Shown: piece by piece, positions 22,103-32,753 of the stretch
Numbering within the stretch: the first letter of the stretch is position 1
Layout of the letters: each line of letters begins with the position of its first letter
From: Vibrio breoganii
GTDB lineage: Bacteria; Pseudomonadota; Gammaproteobacteria; Enterobacterales; Vibrionaceae
Direction of reading: 5' to 3'
Assembly (NCBI RefSeq): GCF_001677275.1
Contig: NZ_CP016177.1
Coordinates: forward strand, 2,542,001-2,606,000
Length of the DNA: 64,000 nt
Translations under genes and position numbers: made by a program
The notes under the pieces: generated by a model
The model's database searches: none
What the model saw: the letters and a program-made list of their open reading frames with translations, nothing else
What the model was told of the DNA's origin: nothing

Positions 22103-22220
22103 TTAAAAAAGGATTCTAGCACCGAAAAATCAAATTTGCAGTCATTTTTTAGACACTAACCATAAAATAATGGCGGTTATTCAAATTGATTTAAGCTGAA
22201 AACCAATACTTTATTAATGC

Positions 22221-22406
22221 TCACAGTAACATAAAGGTAATTACTGCCCCTGCAACCACAAGACATCCGCCCAGTCTTCTCAGCTGATTATCCGGCTGCT
22301 GGCTCAATTGTGCCATCATATTGCGCCATGCGTTTGGAGCCAATAATGGACCAATCCCTTCGAGTATTAAAACCAAGCCTAAGGCAATCCATATCCCTTG
22401 AGACAT
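22221..22406 (-). CDS. DUF2065 small membrane protein (YjeT-like)
   Basis: A 61-residue protein with two hydrophobic segments (GIWIALGLVLILEGIGPLLA and GGCLVVAGAVITFMLL) around a short polar loop LSQQPDNQLRRLG. This is the DUF2065 layout, and the position between hflC and purA is that of yjeT in E. coli. The ribosome binding site AGGAA is six bases from the ATG. A terminator precedes it, so it is transcribed separately from hflC or by read-through. Function unknown. Confidence 0.85.
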   Translation of the reverse strand: MSQGIWIALGLVLILEGIGPLLAPNAWRNMMAQLSQQPDNQLRRLGGCLVVAGAVITFMLL

Positions 22407-22433
22407 ATCTATTTCCTATTAAGAATGAATAAA

Positions 22434-22458
22434 AAAGGCTCCTATGATAGGAGCCTTT
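22434..22458 (-). terminator. Terminator after hflC
   Basis: A perfect 11-bp stem AAAGGCTCCTA with a three-base loop, followed on the minus strand by CCTTTTTTATTC, 18 bases after the hflC stop. Confidence 0.85.
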
Positions 22459-22475
22459 GCGATATCTAGCTGATA

Positions 22476-23456
22476 TTACTTACGCGGTGCGCCGCTTGAA
22501 TCGTTCATGAAGCGGAAGAAATCGCTCTTCGGATCAAGGACCATAATGTCCCCTTTCTGAGAGAATGACTTCTCATACGCTCTAAGTGAACGAACGAAGC
22601 TGTAGAACTCAGGATCTTTGTTGTACGCTTCAGAGTAAATCTTAGCAGCAGTTGCGTCTGCATCACCTCGAGTTACTCGTGCCGTTCTGTCAGCCTCAGC
22701 AAGTACAGTTGCTACCTCTAGCTCAGCTTGAGCTCGGATAACATCTGCCTTCTCACGACCTTGAGAACGGTGCTTACGCGCTACAGATTCACGCTCAGCA
22801 CGCATACGACGGTAGATAGACTCAGAGATTTCATCCGGTAGGTTGATCTTCTTCATTCGGAAGTCAACAACACGAACGCCCAAGTCATCCATCGCGCTTT
22901 GGCGAGTATCTTCCAAAACGACTGCCATGATCTTATCACGCTCACCGTCAATCTCTACAGCAGCACGAGCCGCTTCAGAAACTGTTTCTTCCAGCTCTTC
23001 CTCATCCGGTAAAACGGCTTCATTACGAGGACCCGATACAATCTGCTTGATTTCACGAGAACCGATTTCAGCACGAAGCACGTCTGTTACTTTACGCTCC
23101 AATAGGGCTTGCGCTGTAAGCGCATTACCACCACCGGTTGCCAAGTAATATTGACCAAAGTCTTCGATACGCCATTTCACGTATGAATCGATGATGACGT
23201 CTTTTTTCTCAGACGTTACAAAGCGGTCAGAACGGCCGTCCATGGTTTGAATACGAGCGTCTAGACGCTTAACGTTGTCAAACAATGGCATTTTAAAGTG
23301 CAGACCTGGCTCGTGGATACGAGACATATCATTGTTGTCTTTCAAGATACGACCAAATCGAACCACGATACCGCGCTCACCCTCAGGGACAACGAATACC
23401 GACATTAGCATTAGTGCGAGTGCAACCACCAATACTGGGATCATTAACTTACGCAT
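22476..23456 (-). CDS. hflC: Membrane protease modulator HflC (SPFH/band 7)
   Basis: A 326-residue single-pass inner-membrane protein: transmembrane helix at residues 4-23 and then the periplasmic SPFH domain (VPEGERGIVVRFGR) and a coiled-coil region rich in Arg, Glu and Ala (SVARKHRSQGREKADVIRAQAELEVATVLAEADRTARV). With HflK it forms a large cage around FtsH and modulates its proteolysis. It starts two bases after the hflK stop. Confidence 0.95.
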   Translation of the reverse strand: MRKLMIPVLVVALALMLMSVFVVPEGERGIVVRFGRILKDNNDMSRIHEPGLHFKMPLFDNVKRLDARIQTMDGRSDRFVTSEKKDVIIDSYVKWRIEDFGQYYLATGGGNALTAQALLERKVTDVLRAEIGSREIKQIVSGPRNEAVLPDEEELEETVSEAARAAVEIDGERDKIMAVVLEDTRQSAMDDLGVRVVDFRMKKINLPDEISESIYRRMRAERESVARKHRSQGREKADVIRAQAELEVATVLAEADRTARVTRGDADATAAKIYSEAYNKDPEFYSFVRSLRAYEKSFSQKGDIMVLDPKSDFFRFMNDSSGAPRK

Positions 23457-23458
23457 TC

Positions 23459-24649
23459 CTAGTATCTCCCTTGACGAGTAGTAGTTGAACGAGTGTCAGT
23501 TGAAGACGACTGCGGTGTTGTCGCCGCATCTAGCTCTATCTTATCGTACACTGAAGATGACTTATCAGAACGCTTGGTTGAAGAACTATCCTGACCCGCT
23601 AACTTGTCGATTGGCAAGTACAATAAGTTACCGCTTGATTCAGAATCAATAAGTACTTTAGACGTGTTTGAGTACACTTCTTCCATTGTATCTAGGTACA
23701 GACGGTTACGAGTAACCTCTGGCGCCGCTTGATATTCTGGTAGTAGTTTTTCAAACTGAGCCACTTGACCAAACGCTTCGTTAACGATGCGCTCGCTGTA
23801 ACCTAGTGCCTCTTTCTTCAGACGCTCTGCACGACCTGTCGCTTTCGGCAAAATTTCATTCTTGTAAGCTTCTGCCTCACGAATGAAACGCTCCTCATCC
23901 TCACGCGCTGCGATAGCGTCATCGAATGAGTCTTTAACTTGCTCTGGTGGACGTGCTGATTGGAAGTTGACGTCAACAACAAGGATACCCATGTCGTAGC
24001 CATCAATGATTTCATTCAGAGTCTCTTGAGTGCTTTGACGAATTTGCTGACGACCACTTGTCAGGATGCTATCCATCAAAGAGTCACCGATTACTGCACG
24101 CAAAGCAGAATCTGTAGCTTGACGCAAACTGTCATCAGCGTTTGTTACGCGATACAAGTATTTGTATGGATCAGATACGCGGTACTGAACACCCATACCA
24201 ACAGTTACAACGTTTTCATCTTTCGTAAGCATTAAGCCCGAAGCTTGAAGTGCACGAATTGCTTCAACGTTTACTGTTGTTACTTCATCGACGAAACGTG
24301 GACGCCAGTTCAGACCAGGATCTACGATGCGATCGTATTTACCTAGACGAAGTACGACACCACGCTCTGCTTCACCTACTGTGTAGAAACCAGAGGCAAC
24401 CCAGATAACGATAGCGACTACAGCAATTAGACCGAAGCCAATTGCACCGCCACCACTTGATGATGAACCACCACCACGCTTACCAAATTTACCACCCAGC
24501 TTTTGACTTAGTTTGCTAAACACTTCATCTAAATCTGGCGGTCCTTGATTGCGACCACCGGATTGCTGATTGCCACGATCTTTATTACCCCAAGGGTCAT
24601 TGTCGCGGCCATTGTTTCCGTTGTTATTTCCAGGCTCGTTCCACGCCAT
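23459..24649 (-). CDS. hflK: Membrane protease modulator HflK (SPFH/band 7)
   Basis: A 396-residue partner of HflC. The cytoplasmic N terminus is glycine/asparagine-rich (GNNNGNNGRDND), with a transmembrane helix at about 70-90 (IGFGLIAVVAIVIWVASGF) and the SPFH domain from TVGEAERGVVLRLGKY. The C-terminal tail is Ser/Thr-rich (DTRSTTTRQGRY). The low-complexity N terminus is common to the family. It forms an operon with hflC and probably with hflX upstream (45 bases). Confidence 0.95.
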   Translation of the reverse strand: MAWNEPGNNNGNNGRDNDPWGNKDRGNQQSGGRNQGPPDLDEVFSKLSQKLGGKFGKRGGGSSSSGGGAIGFGLIAVVAIVIWVASGFYTVGEAERGVVLRLGKYDRIVDPGLNWRPRFVDEVTTVNVEAIRALQASGLMLTKDENVVTVGMGVQYRVSDPYKYLYRVTNADDSLRQATDSALRAVIGDSLMDSILTSGRQQIRQSTQETLNEIIDGYDMGILVVDVNFQSARPPEQVKDSFDDAIAAREDEERFIREAEAYKNEILPKATGRAERLKKEALGYSERIVNEAFGQVAQFEKLLPEYQAAPEVTRNRLYLDTMEEVYSNTSKVLIDSESSGNLLYLPIDKLAGQDSSSTKRSDKSSSVYDKIELDAATTPQSSSTDTRSTTTRQGRY

Positions 24650-24694
24650 TAGAAAACTCCATCACTAGATATGACGTTATAAAGTAACAGTCTT

Positions 24695-25984
24695 TTAACC
24701 GACTATAAAGTCGTCCAACTGCGCCTCTTCCCTCTTTTGCAGTCTAGCCCAATCGGCTTGCTGCATTCGAATATCAATCAACAAGTTACCTTCTGAATCA
24801 TACGCCTCTTGTCGAATAGATTTCATATTGAAAAATACACTGCGTAAACGCCCCTGATACAGGGGAGGTATACTCAAGGTATATTCGACCATTTGACTTG
24901 CTAAGCGTTCAGTCAACGCTTGAAACAGCAGGTCTAAACCCAAGCCTTCCATCGCAGAAACCCACACTGTAGTGGGCACACCCTCTTCGTTATATTCAAT
25001 ACGAGGAGACTGTTGTTCCATGTTGTCTATCTTGTTCATGACAAGTAAGACTGGGATCTCGTGCGCATCGATCTCTTCTAAGACGATATCGACGGCTTGG
25101 ACATTCTCTCTGAAACGTTCGTCACTAGCATCTATAACATGTAACAAGATGTCTGCTTCTTGGGTTTCCTGCAAGGTTGCCTTAAAAGCAGCAACCAAAT
25201 CATGCGGAAGATGACGAATAAAACCTACGGTATCCGCAAGGATAGCAAGGCCCACATCGTCTAACTCTATTTTACGTAGAGTTGGGTCCAAAGTAGCAAA
25301 TAACTGGTCAGCTGCATAAACGCTAGCTTCAGTAATCCTATTAAACAGAGTGGATTTACCGGCGTTGGTATAACCAACCAAAGAGACAGTGGGGATTTCA
25401 GCTCGCTTTCTTGCTCTGCGGCCTTGTTCGCGCTGCTTAGCTACCTTTTCTAGGCGACGTAAAATCGCTTTGATTCGATCTCTTAGCAAACGACGGTCGG
25501 TTTCAAGCTGGGTTTCACCCGGCCCTCTTAAACCAATACCACCTTTCTGTCTCTCCAAGTGAGTCCAACCACGAATCAATCGGGTGGAGATATGACGCAA
25601 CTGCGCCAACTCTACTTGCAGTTTACCCTCATGGGTTCTCGCCCTTTGAGCAAAAATATCCAAGATAAGACCGGTACGATCTAGCACTCGGCATTTGCAC
25701 AACTGTTCTAGGTTTCGTTCCTGAGCAGGAGAAAGGGAATGGTTAAAGATAACTATCTCAGCCTCAAGTTGCTGAACGAAATCAGCAATTTCTTGTGCTT
25801 TACCCTCACCCACAAAGTACTTCGCATGGGGGGACTGACGGCTACCCGTTATGGTATGCAGGTTGTTAACACCCGCAGAAGACACTAACATCTCAAATTC
25901 AGCTAGGTCTTCCCACTCCCCTTCCTGTGTAAAATTAATATGAACAAGTACCGCCTGTTCACCTGATTCATACCGGTCAAACAA
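24695..25984 (-). CDS. hflX: Ribosome-associated GTPase HflX
   Basis: A 429-residue GTPase that splits stalled ribosomes. The N-terminal HflX domain contains VGEGKAQEIADFVQ and VIFNHSLSPAQERNLE, followed by a coiled coil with RGPGETQLETDRR and the G domain with the P-loop VGYTNAGKSTLFN near residue 205, G3 DTVGFI and G4 NKID. It lies between hfq and hflK as in E. coli. Confidence 0.96.
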   Translation of the reverse strand: MFDRYESGEQAVLVHINFTQEGEWEDLAEFEMLVSSAGVNNLHTITGSRQSPHAKYFVGEGKAQEIADFVQQLEAEIVIFNHSLSPAQERNLEQLCKCRVLDRTGLILDIFAQRARTHEGKLQVELAQLRHISTRLIRGWTHLERQKGGIGLRGPGETQLETDRRLLRDRIKAILRRLEKVAKQREQGRRARKRAEIPTVSLVGYTNAGKSTLFNRITEASVYAADQLFATLDPTLRKIELDDVGLAILADTVGFIRHLPHDLVAAFKATLQETQEADILLHVIDASDERFRENVQAVDIVLEEIDAHEIPVLLVMNKIDNMEQQSPRIEYNEEGVPTTVWVSAMEGLGLDLLFQALTERLASQMVEYTLSIPPLYQGRLRSVFFNMKSIRQEAYDSEGNLLIDIRMQQADWARLQKREEAQLDDFIVG

Positions 25985-26033
25985 GCGATAAGCTCCTTAC
26001 ACAAGATACTTGATGATTAAATAACTTTTTCAA

Positions 26034-26360
<327 letters not shown>

Positions 26361-26384
26361 TTACGCATCCTAGCTAAACCAAAC

Positions 26385-26422
26385 AATACCTCAATTAATT
26401 CTACGATCCGTGTAGAGGTATT
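26385..26422. other. Inverted repeat in the miaA-hfq spacer
   Basis: Arms AATACCTC (26385-26392) and GAGGTATT (26415-26422) enclose a weaker CTAC/GTAG helix. There is no T-run, so it is not a clear terminator. It lies 91 bases upstream of the hfq start and could be an operator, or a structured spacer between the two genes. A DnaA-box-like TTATACACA follows at 26443-26451 but is probably chance. Confidence 0.35.
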
Positions 26423-26457
26423 ATTCATGTAAAACGATCATATTATACACAGCAAAT

Positions 26458-27390
26458 TCAATTAGATGCTATGACATTTGCGATTGTTTCTACCCCATGA
26501 TCGATATTTTGACTATCGAGCCAAGTTAGGTCTTTCCAACTGCGAAGCCAAGTAATCTGGCGCTTCGCTAATTGCCTAGTCGCACAGACTCCTTTGAAGA
26601 TGGCTTCATCAAAGCTGTACTCTTCTTCTAAGTAACCCCACATCTGACGATAGCCCACACAACGAATTGAAGGAAGATCTGGATGCAAATCAGTGCGTTG
26701 ATGTAAGGCTCTAACTTCATCTTCAAATCCAGCCTCTACCATTTTTTCATAGCGAAGTTCGATACGTCGATGCAGTTCGGAACGCTCTTGAGGAGCAATA
26801 GCAAACTGTTTCACATCATACGGGATAGGCTCCCCCTTCTGTTGCGTCAGTTCTGTCAGCGACTTTCCAGAAATACGAAAAACTTCTAAAGCGCGCGATA
26901 AACGCTGCGGATCATTGGGGTGAATACGCTCTGCTGAGACTGGGTCTATCTGTTTTAGCTCATCATGCAGAGCTTGCCAGCCCTTTTGAGTGGCTTCTTG
27001 CTCAATTTGCGCGCGAATCTCAGGGTCAGCTGCGGGTAATGGAGAAAGCCCCTCTAGTAGAGCTTTGTAGTACAGCATTGTACCCCCTACTAACATAGGG
27101 ATTTTACCTTGTGCAGTAATCTCATCCATTAGCTGCAGCGCATCACGACGAAAGTCTGCTGCTGAATAAGATTCTGAAGGGTCGATAATATCAATAAGGC
27201 GATGAGGGGCGGCGGCTTGCTCTTCTGCCGTCGGCTTAGCCGTGCCTATGTCCATCCCTTTGTATATCAGAGCTGAATCAACGCTGATTAGCTCAATGGG
27301 AAAGCGTTGTCGAAGGCGAATCGCCAATTCGGTTTTACCGGAGGCCGTTGGGCCCATTAAAAATATGGCCAAAGGCAATTTATCATTCAT
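26458..27390 (-). CDS. miaA: tRNA dimethylallyltransferase
   Basis: Adds the isopentenyl group to A37 of tRNAs that read UNN codons. The 310 residues begin with the P-loop [18 protein letters not shown] (residues 11-28), then [18 protein letters not shown] and the insertion domain, and [13 protein letters not shown] in the tRNA-binding C-terminal part. It overlaps mutL by 8 bases and is downstream of it, as in E. coli. Confidence 0.97.
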   Translation of the reverse strand: MNDKLPLAIFLMGPTASGKTELAIRLRQRFPIELISVDSALIYKGMDIGTAKPTAEEQAAAPHRLIDIIDPSESYSAADFRRDALQLMDEITAQGKIPMLVGGTMLYYKALLEGLSPLPAADPEIRAQIEQEATQKGWQALHDELKQIDPVSAERIHPNDPQRLSRALEVFRISGKSLTELTQQKGEPIPYDVKQFAIAPQERSELHRRIELRYEKMVEAGFEDEVRALHQRTDLHPDLPSIRCVGYRQMWGYLEEEYSFDEAIFKGVCATRQLAKRQITWLRSWKDLTWLDSQNIDHGVETIANVIASN

Positions 27391-29314
27391 GTGATAGCGC
27401 TTTAATTTGGGTGGAAAAATCCACTAATTGAATAAGTTTTTTATCTTTTAAGTCTAGACCTTGTGCGGAAGCACCCTCTAAGTCGGACAGTAACTGAACC
27501 GCCTCTGACAAAGTGTAGGTCTTATTTTGTTCGGCTACCTGAGAAGCGAGCCAAAGGCTTAACTGTTCAAAGGACAACGCTTGCCCACCACTCAACATAT
27601 CGATGAGCTTAGAAAACAACTGCTGAAGATTATGATGTCTTAGTGGCTGAGGCACTGCCATGATCATCACTTTGGCTCCAGCTTTAAACATCAACTGAAT
27701 CGCAAAACGCTCAAGCATGGGCTGCATTTGCTTAAGCAACTCGATATCTTCGCTTCTCACTCGCAATGCCAGAGGGATCAACAGTGGCTGCTTGACCAAC
27801 TGCCTTTGGTCTACCGACAACTGTCCTCGAAGCTTTAATATCTCAGCATAAGACAAAGCAAGCAGTCCGCATCCTGCGTTGGTGTTAATCAACAAAAAGC
27901 GCTCATTGACCACAGTGAGAGCCTTCCCTAGCTGAGTAATAGGCTGAGCCACCACAGAAGATGGAGTCTCTACGGCAGAGCTAGGCTCAACGGTCATCAG
28001 TTGCTGATAGACCTTAGCCTCTTGTTCAGATACCTGAGGCTTAGGCGTTCTTGAGGTGTTATTTTGCCCCCAACTTGAGCGCGCCTGACCTTCGCTTCGC
28101 GGTGCACCATGAGACGACTCTGCCGAGTCTGCCCTGTTTGGATATGCTGGAATCTGCTGCATCGCCTGAGCTTCTCTTTGTGAAGGAGAGGCTGATATTG
28201 GCTTTGACTCGGGGCTAGGTGTGATTGTGGTTTGCTCTGATTCACTTGCAGTCGATTGCTGCGGATGAGGCGTGGCGAACGCACTTTCCCGTCTCTCTTC
28301 AGAGACCAGCTGTTGCGACTGTCCTAGCGCATCAACAAGGGCTTGATAGATAAAGTCATGCACCAGTCGCGCTTGATGAAAGCGTACTTCATGCTTTGCT
28401 GGGTGAACATTCACATCCACTTGATGTGCATCGATCTCAATGAACAGCACATAAGCGGCAAACTGCTCTGGACGCAATGCTAGCTCATAGCTTTGGCGAA
28501 TCGCATGATTGATGAGTTTGTCACGCATCATTCTGCCATTTACATAGCAGTATTGCAGATCACCTTGTGAACGCGCTGCTGCGGGTGTGGTTATCCAGCC
28601 ATACAACTTTAGGTCTTGATGTTGCAGCTCAACCTTTAGCATGTTGTCGGCAAAGTTTTTACCACACACAGATTGAATGCGTTGCTCTACCTGGCGCTCT
28701 GTTTTTGCAGCGCGATATTGCTTAACCAGCTTACCATTGTGTCTAAGGTTAAGAGTGACATCAAAGCGGCTCAAAGCAATGCGCTTTAACAGCTCTTCAA
28801 TATGAGTGAACTCTGTCTTTTCAGTACGTAGGAACTTTCGTCTTGCCGGAGTATTAAAAAACAGATCCAACACTTCTACCGAAGTTCCTACAGGGTGTGC
28901 GGTCGGCTGCAGTTTCACCTGCATATCTCGACCTTCAGAATAGGCAGCCCACGCTTGCTCTTGTGTCGCTGTTCTTGAGGTTAAGGTTAAGCGGGATACT
29001 GAACTGATACTAGCCAGCGCCTCTCCACGAAAACCAAGGCTCATGATGGCTTCAAGATCATCCAAGGTGGTGATTTTAGAGGTCGCATGTCGACTCAGGG
29101 CAAGTTGAAGTTCATCCTTAATGATGCCCTTGCCGTTGTCTCTGATGCGAATCAGTTTACTGCCGCCTTTTTCGATATCGATATCGATACGAGTAGCACC
29201 CGCGTCGATGCTATTTTCAACGAGCTCTTTAACCACAGAGGCGGGTCTCTCAACCACCTCTCCGGCTGCTATTTGGTTCGCCAGTCTCGCTGGTAGTATC
29301 TTAATTTCGCTCAT
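27383..29314 (-). CDS. mutL: DNA mismatch repair protein MutL
   Basis: The 643-residue GHKL ATPase that couples MutS recognition to strand incision. The N-terminal ATPase domain contains [27 protein letters not shown] and [13 protein letters not shown] proline/serine/glutamine-rich linker (about 340-440) joins it to a C-terminal dimerisation domain (about 455-643). The DQHAxxExxxxE metal-endonuclease motif is absent, as expected for a methyl-directed MutH-type system. It overlaps amiB by 4 bases (ATGA). Confidence 0.97.
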   Translation of the reverse strand: MSEIKILPARLANQIAAGEVVERPASVVKELVENSIDAGATRIDIDIEKGGSKLIRIRDNGKGIIKDELQLALSRHATSKITTLDDLEAIMSLGFRGEALASISSVSRLTLTSRTATQEQAWAAYSEGRDMQVKLQPTAHPVGTSVEVLDLFFNTPARRKFLRTEKTEFTHIEELLKRIALSRFDVTLNLRHNGKLVKQYRAAKTERQVEQRIQSVCGKNFADNMLKVELQHQDLKLYGWITTPAAARSQGDLQYCYVNGRMMRDKLINHAIRQSYELALRPEQFAAYVLFIEIDAHQVDVNVHPAKHEVRFHQARLVHDFIYQALVDALGQSQQLVSEERRESAFATPHPQQSTASESEQTTITPSPESKPISASPSQREAQAMQQIPAYPNRADSAESSHGAPRSEGQARSSWGQNNTSRTPKPQVSEQEAKVYQQLMTVEPSSAVETPSSVVAQPITQLGKALTVVNERFLLINTNAGCGLLALSYAEILKLRGQLSVDQRQLVKQPLLIPLALRVRSEDIELLKQMQPMLERFAIQLMFKAGAKVMIMAVPQPLRHHNLQQLFSKLIDMLSGGQALSFEQLSLWLASQVAEQNKTYTLSEAVQLLSDLEGASAQGLDLKDKKLIQLVDFSTQIKALSHE

Positions 29315-30981
29315 CGGTTTGGAATAATCAGCGTCTGTCCAATGGCTAGTTCATCGGAACGAAGGTTATTGGCGCTGCGAATACTGCTCACAGTCACCCC
29401 ATACTTAGATGCGATTTTACCCAAAAACTCTCCTCGCTGAACCTTATGGCGCCTAATTGGTGCATCCTTCACAGCAACGGTGATCTTAAGTTTTTGGCCA
29501 ACACGAACCGTATTGGATTTAAGGTTATTTTCTCTTTTAATTGAGTCGACCGATACCTTATATCGACTGGCGATCTTACCTAGATACTCACCCGATTTCA
29601 CCACATGGGTGACAGTTTTGGTCTCTACGGTATTGAGTGTTTTCGTTGGAACTGAAGCGCCAGGAATAGTCAGCTTCTGACCCACTTTGACGGTATCACT
29701 TCTTAGATTGTTCGCCGATTTGATCGCACCAACGGAAACTCCGTGTTTTTGCGCAATCTTAGATAAGAAATCACCTCGCTGAACTACGTACATTCCACCA
29801 TGGCTAGGAGTCTTATCAAACCCAGTGCCTTCCGGCGGATTTTGTTTTAGATACGTCACTACCGCACGGGACAAAGCGCTCGCTAGCTTGTCTTGATATG
29901 AACGCTGAAATAGCAGCTTCTCTTCAGTTGGGTTTGAAATGAAGCCTGTTTCAACCAGAACTGATGGTATTTGAGGTGAACGCAACACCGCTAGGCTAGC
30001 TTCACTTGGTTTACTTTTATGCAGACGAGCGACCTTTTTCAACTCACCTAATATCTCTGTCGCTAACTTCTCACCCTCTCGCTTGGAGTGAGTGAACTGC
30101 AGATCCAGCAATGTTTGGTTTACGTTTTTATCCGCTCGAGTAACCGTGGAAGTGCCACCTAGTTTTTGAGATTGACGCTCTTGGTTCTCTACCCAACGAG
30201 AAATTTCTGTGTTCCTACGACGATCATTCAAGAAGAAAACGGAAGCACCTCTTGGCTGTGGCGAGGTAAACGCATCTGCGTGAATAGAGATAAATAGGTG
30301 TGCTTTCTCTCGGTCGGCAATAGCCACGCGCTGATCTAGATTCACATAGTAGTCGCCCGTTCGAGTCAACTTGGCTCTAATACCAGGGATAGCATTCAAT
30401 TGTGCTGCAAGCTTCCTTGAAACACTCAATGTGGTGTGCTTTTCATATTTGCGACTAGGACCAATGGAGCCAGGGTCTTTACCACCATGGCCAGGGTCGA
30501 TAACAATAACCACATCTTGTCGGCTAGGCACGCTCGTCTTAGTCGCAACGACCGGCTTAGCGGCTGGTTTAGACTGGCTGGTTGCAGAGAGAGGAAAATC
30601 GATCACCAAACGATGGCCTGCGCCGTTACCCGGAGCAAGCTTGAATAATTTAGGCGAAGACTTTCCCTTTAACTCAAACACCAATCGAAAGGTGTTTTTG
30701 TTAGGAGGAGAACTTTCTCTCACTTTACTTAAGATCGGACTCTTGGTTACCGACTTAGGTAATTTGGAACGATTGGATGTGCTCTTGAGATCCACAACCA
30801 AACGATCTGGGCTGCCTAAGGTAAAGTAGCTAAAATCCGCTGACTGGCTCAGGTCAATAACCGTCCTTGTTTCTTTATTAGTGGTCGAAATGCGAATGTT
30901 CTTAATCTCATTTGCTTGCACAGTGGCAAATAAAGAAGAGACAAAGAACAAGGCAAACGCCCATACTGAATTCTTAATCAA
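29311..30981 (-). CDS. amiB: N-acetylmuramoyl-L-alanine amidase (AmiB type)
   Basis: A periplasmic zinc amidase that cleaves peptide stems during septal splitting. The 556 residues have a signal peptide (1-23, FATVQANE), an AMIN domain (about 25-130), an Amidase_3 catalytic domain from [17 protein letters not shown] to [16 protein letters not shown] (about 155-375), and three LysM peptidoglycan-binding repeats (each with [21 protein letters not shown] starts) to the end. The final residues are GQTLIIPNR. Its order between tsaE and mutL is that of E. coli. Confidence 0.95.
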   Translation of the reverse strand: MIKNSVWAFALFFVSSLFATVQANEIKNIRISTTNKETRTVIDLSQSADFSYFTLGSPDRLVVDLKSTSNRSKLPKSVTKSPILSKVRESSPPNKNTFRLVFELKGKSSPKLFKLAPGNGAGHRLVIDFPLSATSQSKPAAKPVVATKTSVPSRQDVVIVIDPGHGGKDPGSIGPSRKYEKHTTLSVSRKLAAQLNAIPGIRAKLTRTGDYYVNLDQRVAIADREKAHLFISIHADAFTSPQPRGASVFFLNDRRRNTEISRWVENQERQSQKLGGTSTVTRADKNVNQTLLDLQFTHSKREGEKLATEILGELKKVARLHKSKPSEASLAVLRSPQIPSVLVETGFISNPTEEKLLFQRSYQDKLASALSRAVVTYLKQNPPEGTGFDKTPSHGGMYVVQRGDFLSKIAQKHGVSVGAIKSANNLRSDTVKVGQKLTIPGASVPTKTLNTVETKTVTHVVKSGEYLGKIASRYKVSVDSIKRENNLKSNTVRVGQKLKITVAVKDAPIRRHKVQRGEFLGKIASKYGVTVSSIRSANNLRSDELAIGQTLIIPNR

Positions 30982-31442
30982 TTTAGCTCCAGCTTTTCAA
31001 TCAGTGTTAATCCATTGTCACTGTTTGCAGTAATGGTCGCGATACGACCCTCGCCTTGATAACGAATGTCGATATCTAAATCTGCTTTAGGAAGCAATCC
31101 TTCCCCTTTCTCTGGCCACTCAACAAGGCAGATGGCATCAGGGGTAAAGTAGTCTCGAATTCCCATAAACTCGAGCTCTTCTGGGTCCGCAAGACGATAA
31201 AGGTCAAAATGATACACCTGCCAATCTTGCAAATCATAAGGCTCAACCAAGGTGTAGGTTGGGCTCTTAACGTTGCCTTTATGCCCCATCGACTGGATAA
31301 AACCACGACTGAAGGTGGTTTTTCCCGCACCAAGATCACCGTGTAAATAAATGGTCGTTTGCTCAGAACATAGGGCTGATAAGTTTGCTCCCATCTTTAC
31401 AGTGTCATGCTCATCTTTGAGGGAGAAGTGCTTCTGGGTCAT
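30978..31442 (-). CDS. tsaE: tRNA threonylcarbamoyladenosine biosynthesis ATPase TsaE
   Basis: The ATPase that with TsaB and TsaD makes t6A at position 37 of tRNAs. The P-loop is [17 protein letters not shown] and the family segment [28 protein letters not shown] follows. The ATG at 31442 gives 154 residues, matching the usual 150-160; an in-frame TTG at 31514 would add 24 residues with a plausible AGAGG site, so the start is not fully settled. It overlaps the amiB start by 4 bases. No nnr gene lies next to it, unlike E. coli. Confidence 0.93.
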   Translation of the reverse strand: MTQKHFSLKDEHDTVKMGANLSALCSEQTTIYLHGDLGAGKTTFSRGFIQSMGHKGNVKSPTYTLVEPYDLQDWQVYHFDLYRLADPEELEFMGIRDYFTPDAICLVEWPEKGEGLLPKADLDIDIRYQGEGRIATITANSDNGLTLIEKLELN

Positions 31443-31628
31443 AAAAGAATAGTCTTTGCTTGGTTTTATTAATAATGACCTAATTATCTCTACTGAGCGC
31501 GTTTTGTCGAGCAAACCCGCCTCTTTGGTAGACTATGACCAATAAATTTCGTTCAAAAGTACTTCGAATGGGTTGCAGTGTTACATGTCGACTCGTTTAT
31601 TCGCTAAAATAGACTCAACTTTCTTCGA

Positions 31629-32753
31629 ATGACAGCATCAATGAATCTTCAACATTTGGCAGATCAAATCAAACTTTGGGGCAATGAACTCGGATTCCAA
31701 AAAATAGGAATAACCGATGTCGACCTCTCATCACATGAAGAAGGCCTGAAGAAATGGATTGCCCATGGCTACCACGGCAGTATGGAGTGGATGGAGCGCA
31801 ATGAAGATAAACGCCTACATCCAGATAAACTTCACCCGGGCACATTACGAGTTATTAGCGTGCGCTTGGACTATCTTCCCCCAGAAGCTCATTTTGCCAG
31901 TAATCTTTCCGATCCGACCCAAGCTTATATTAGTCGTTACGCATTAGGTCGTGATTATCATAAGCTGATGAGAAACAAGCTCAAAAACTTAGCCAAGAAA
32001 ATTGAAGATGAACTTGGAGAGTTGAACTATCGCCCCTTTGTTGACTCGGCTCCTGTGCTGGAGCGTCCCTTAGCTGAAAAGGCGGGTCTAGGCTGGACCG
32101 GTAAACACTCTTTGCTGCTCGATGAAGAGGCAGGCTCTTGGTTTTTTCTTGGCGAACTATTGATTGGATTGCCTCTTCCTGTCGATGCTCCAGTAGAAAA
32201 CCAATGTGGGAAGTGTCGCTCTTGCATCACAAGTTGCCCTACGGGAGCGATAATCGAAGATGGTGTCATTGATGCGCGCAAGTGCATCTCTTACTTAACC
32301 ATAGAATATGATGGAATCATTGAGCGTGAGCTTAGTGATGCAATGGGCAATCGTATCTACGGCTGTGATGACTGCCAACTGGTATGCCCGTTTAACCGTC
32401 ATGCTCAGCTTACGCAGCAAGCGGACTTTCATAGACGAGAAAGCATTAAAGACAGCAACTTAATTACACTTTTATTATGGAGTGAACAAGAATTCCTTAA
32501 GAACTTCGAGGGTTCAGCAATACGCCGCATTGGTCATCTGCAGTGGCTACGAAACCTCGCGATTGCTTTGGGAAATGGCGCATACAGCGATGAAGCCATA
32601 ATAACTCTAGAAAGTAGACTTGGGCTTTGTGACGTTTTGGACCACCATATTGCCTATGCCATCGAACGCCTTAAATCTCAGACTCCATTTACCTCAACCA
32701 AGCAACAGCGACTGATTCGAATTGTTCAGAAAGGACTGCCTAGGGATGCCTAG
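31629..32753 (+). CDS. queG: Epoxyqueuosine reductase
   Basis: The last step of queuosine synthesis on tRNA: reduction of epoxyqueuosine with cobalamin and two 4Fe-4S clusters. The 374 residues contain QKIGITDVDL near the N terminus, the cluster motifs CGKCRSCITSCPTGAI (residues about 195-210) and YGCDDCQLVCPFNRH (about 245-260), and a C-terminal HEAT-like segment. The gene is divergent from tsaE over 186 bases and precedes the non-coding block before the tRNA array. Confidence 0.95.
   Translation: MTASMNLQHLADQIKLWGNELGFQKIGITDVDLSSHEEGLKKWIAHGYHGSMEWMERNEDKRLHPDKLHPGTLRVISVRLDYLPPEAHFASNLSDPTQAYISRYALGRDYHKLMRNKLKNLAKKIEDELGELNYRPFVDSAPVLERPLAEKAGLGWTGKHSLLLDEEAGSWFFLGELLIGLPLPVDAPVENQCGKCRSCITSCPTGAIIEDGVIDARKCISYLTIEYDGIIERELSDAMGNRIYGCDDCQLVCPFNRHAQLTQQADFHRRESIKDSNLITLLLWSEQEFLKNFEGSAIRRIGHLQWLRNLAIALGNGAYSDEAIITLESRLGLCDVLDHHIAYAIERLKSQTPFTSTKQQRLIRIVQKGLPRDA

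Noticed and set aside
26443..26451. DnaA-box-like TTATACACA between miaA and hfq
   Set aside because: Isolated single match with no companion box, within chance expectation.
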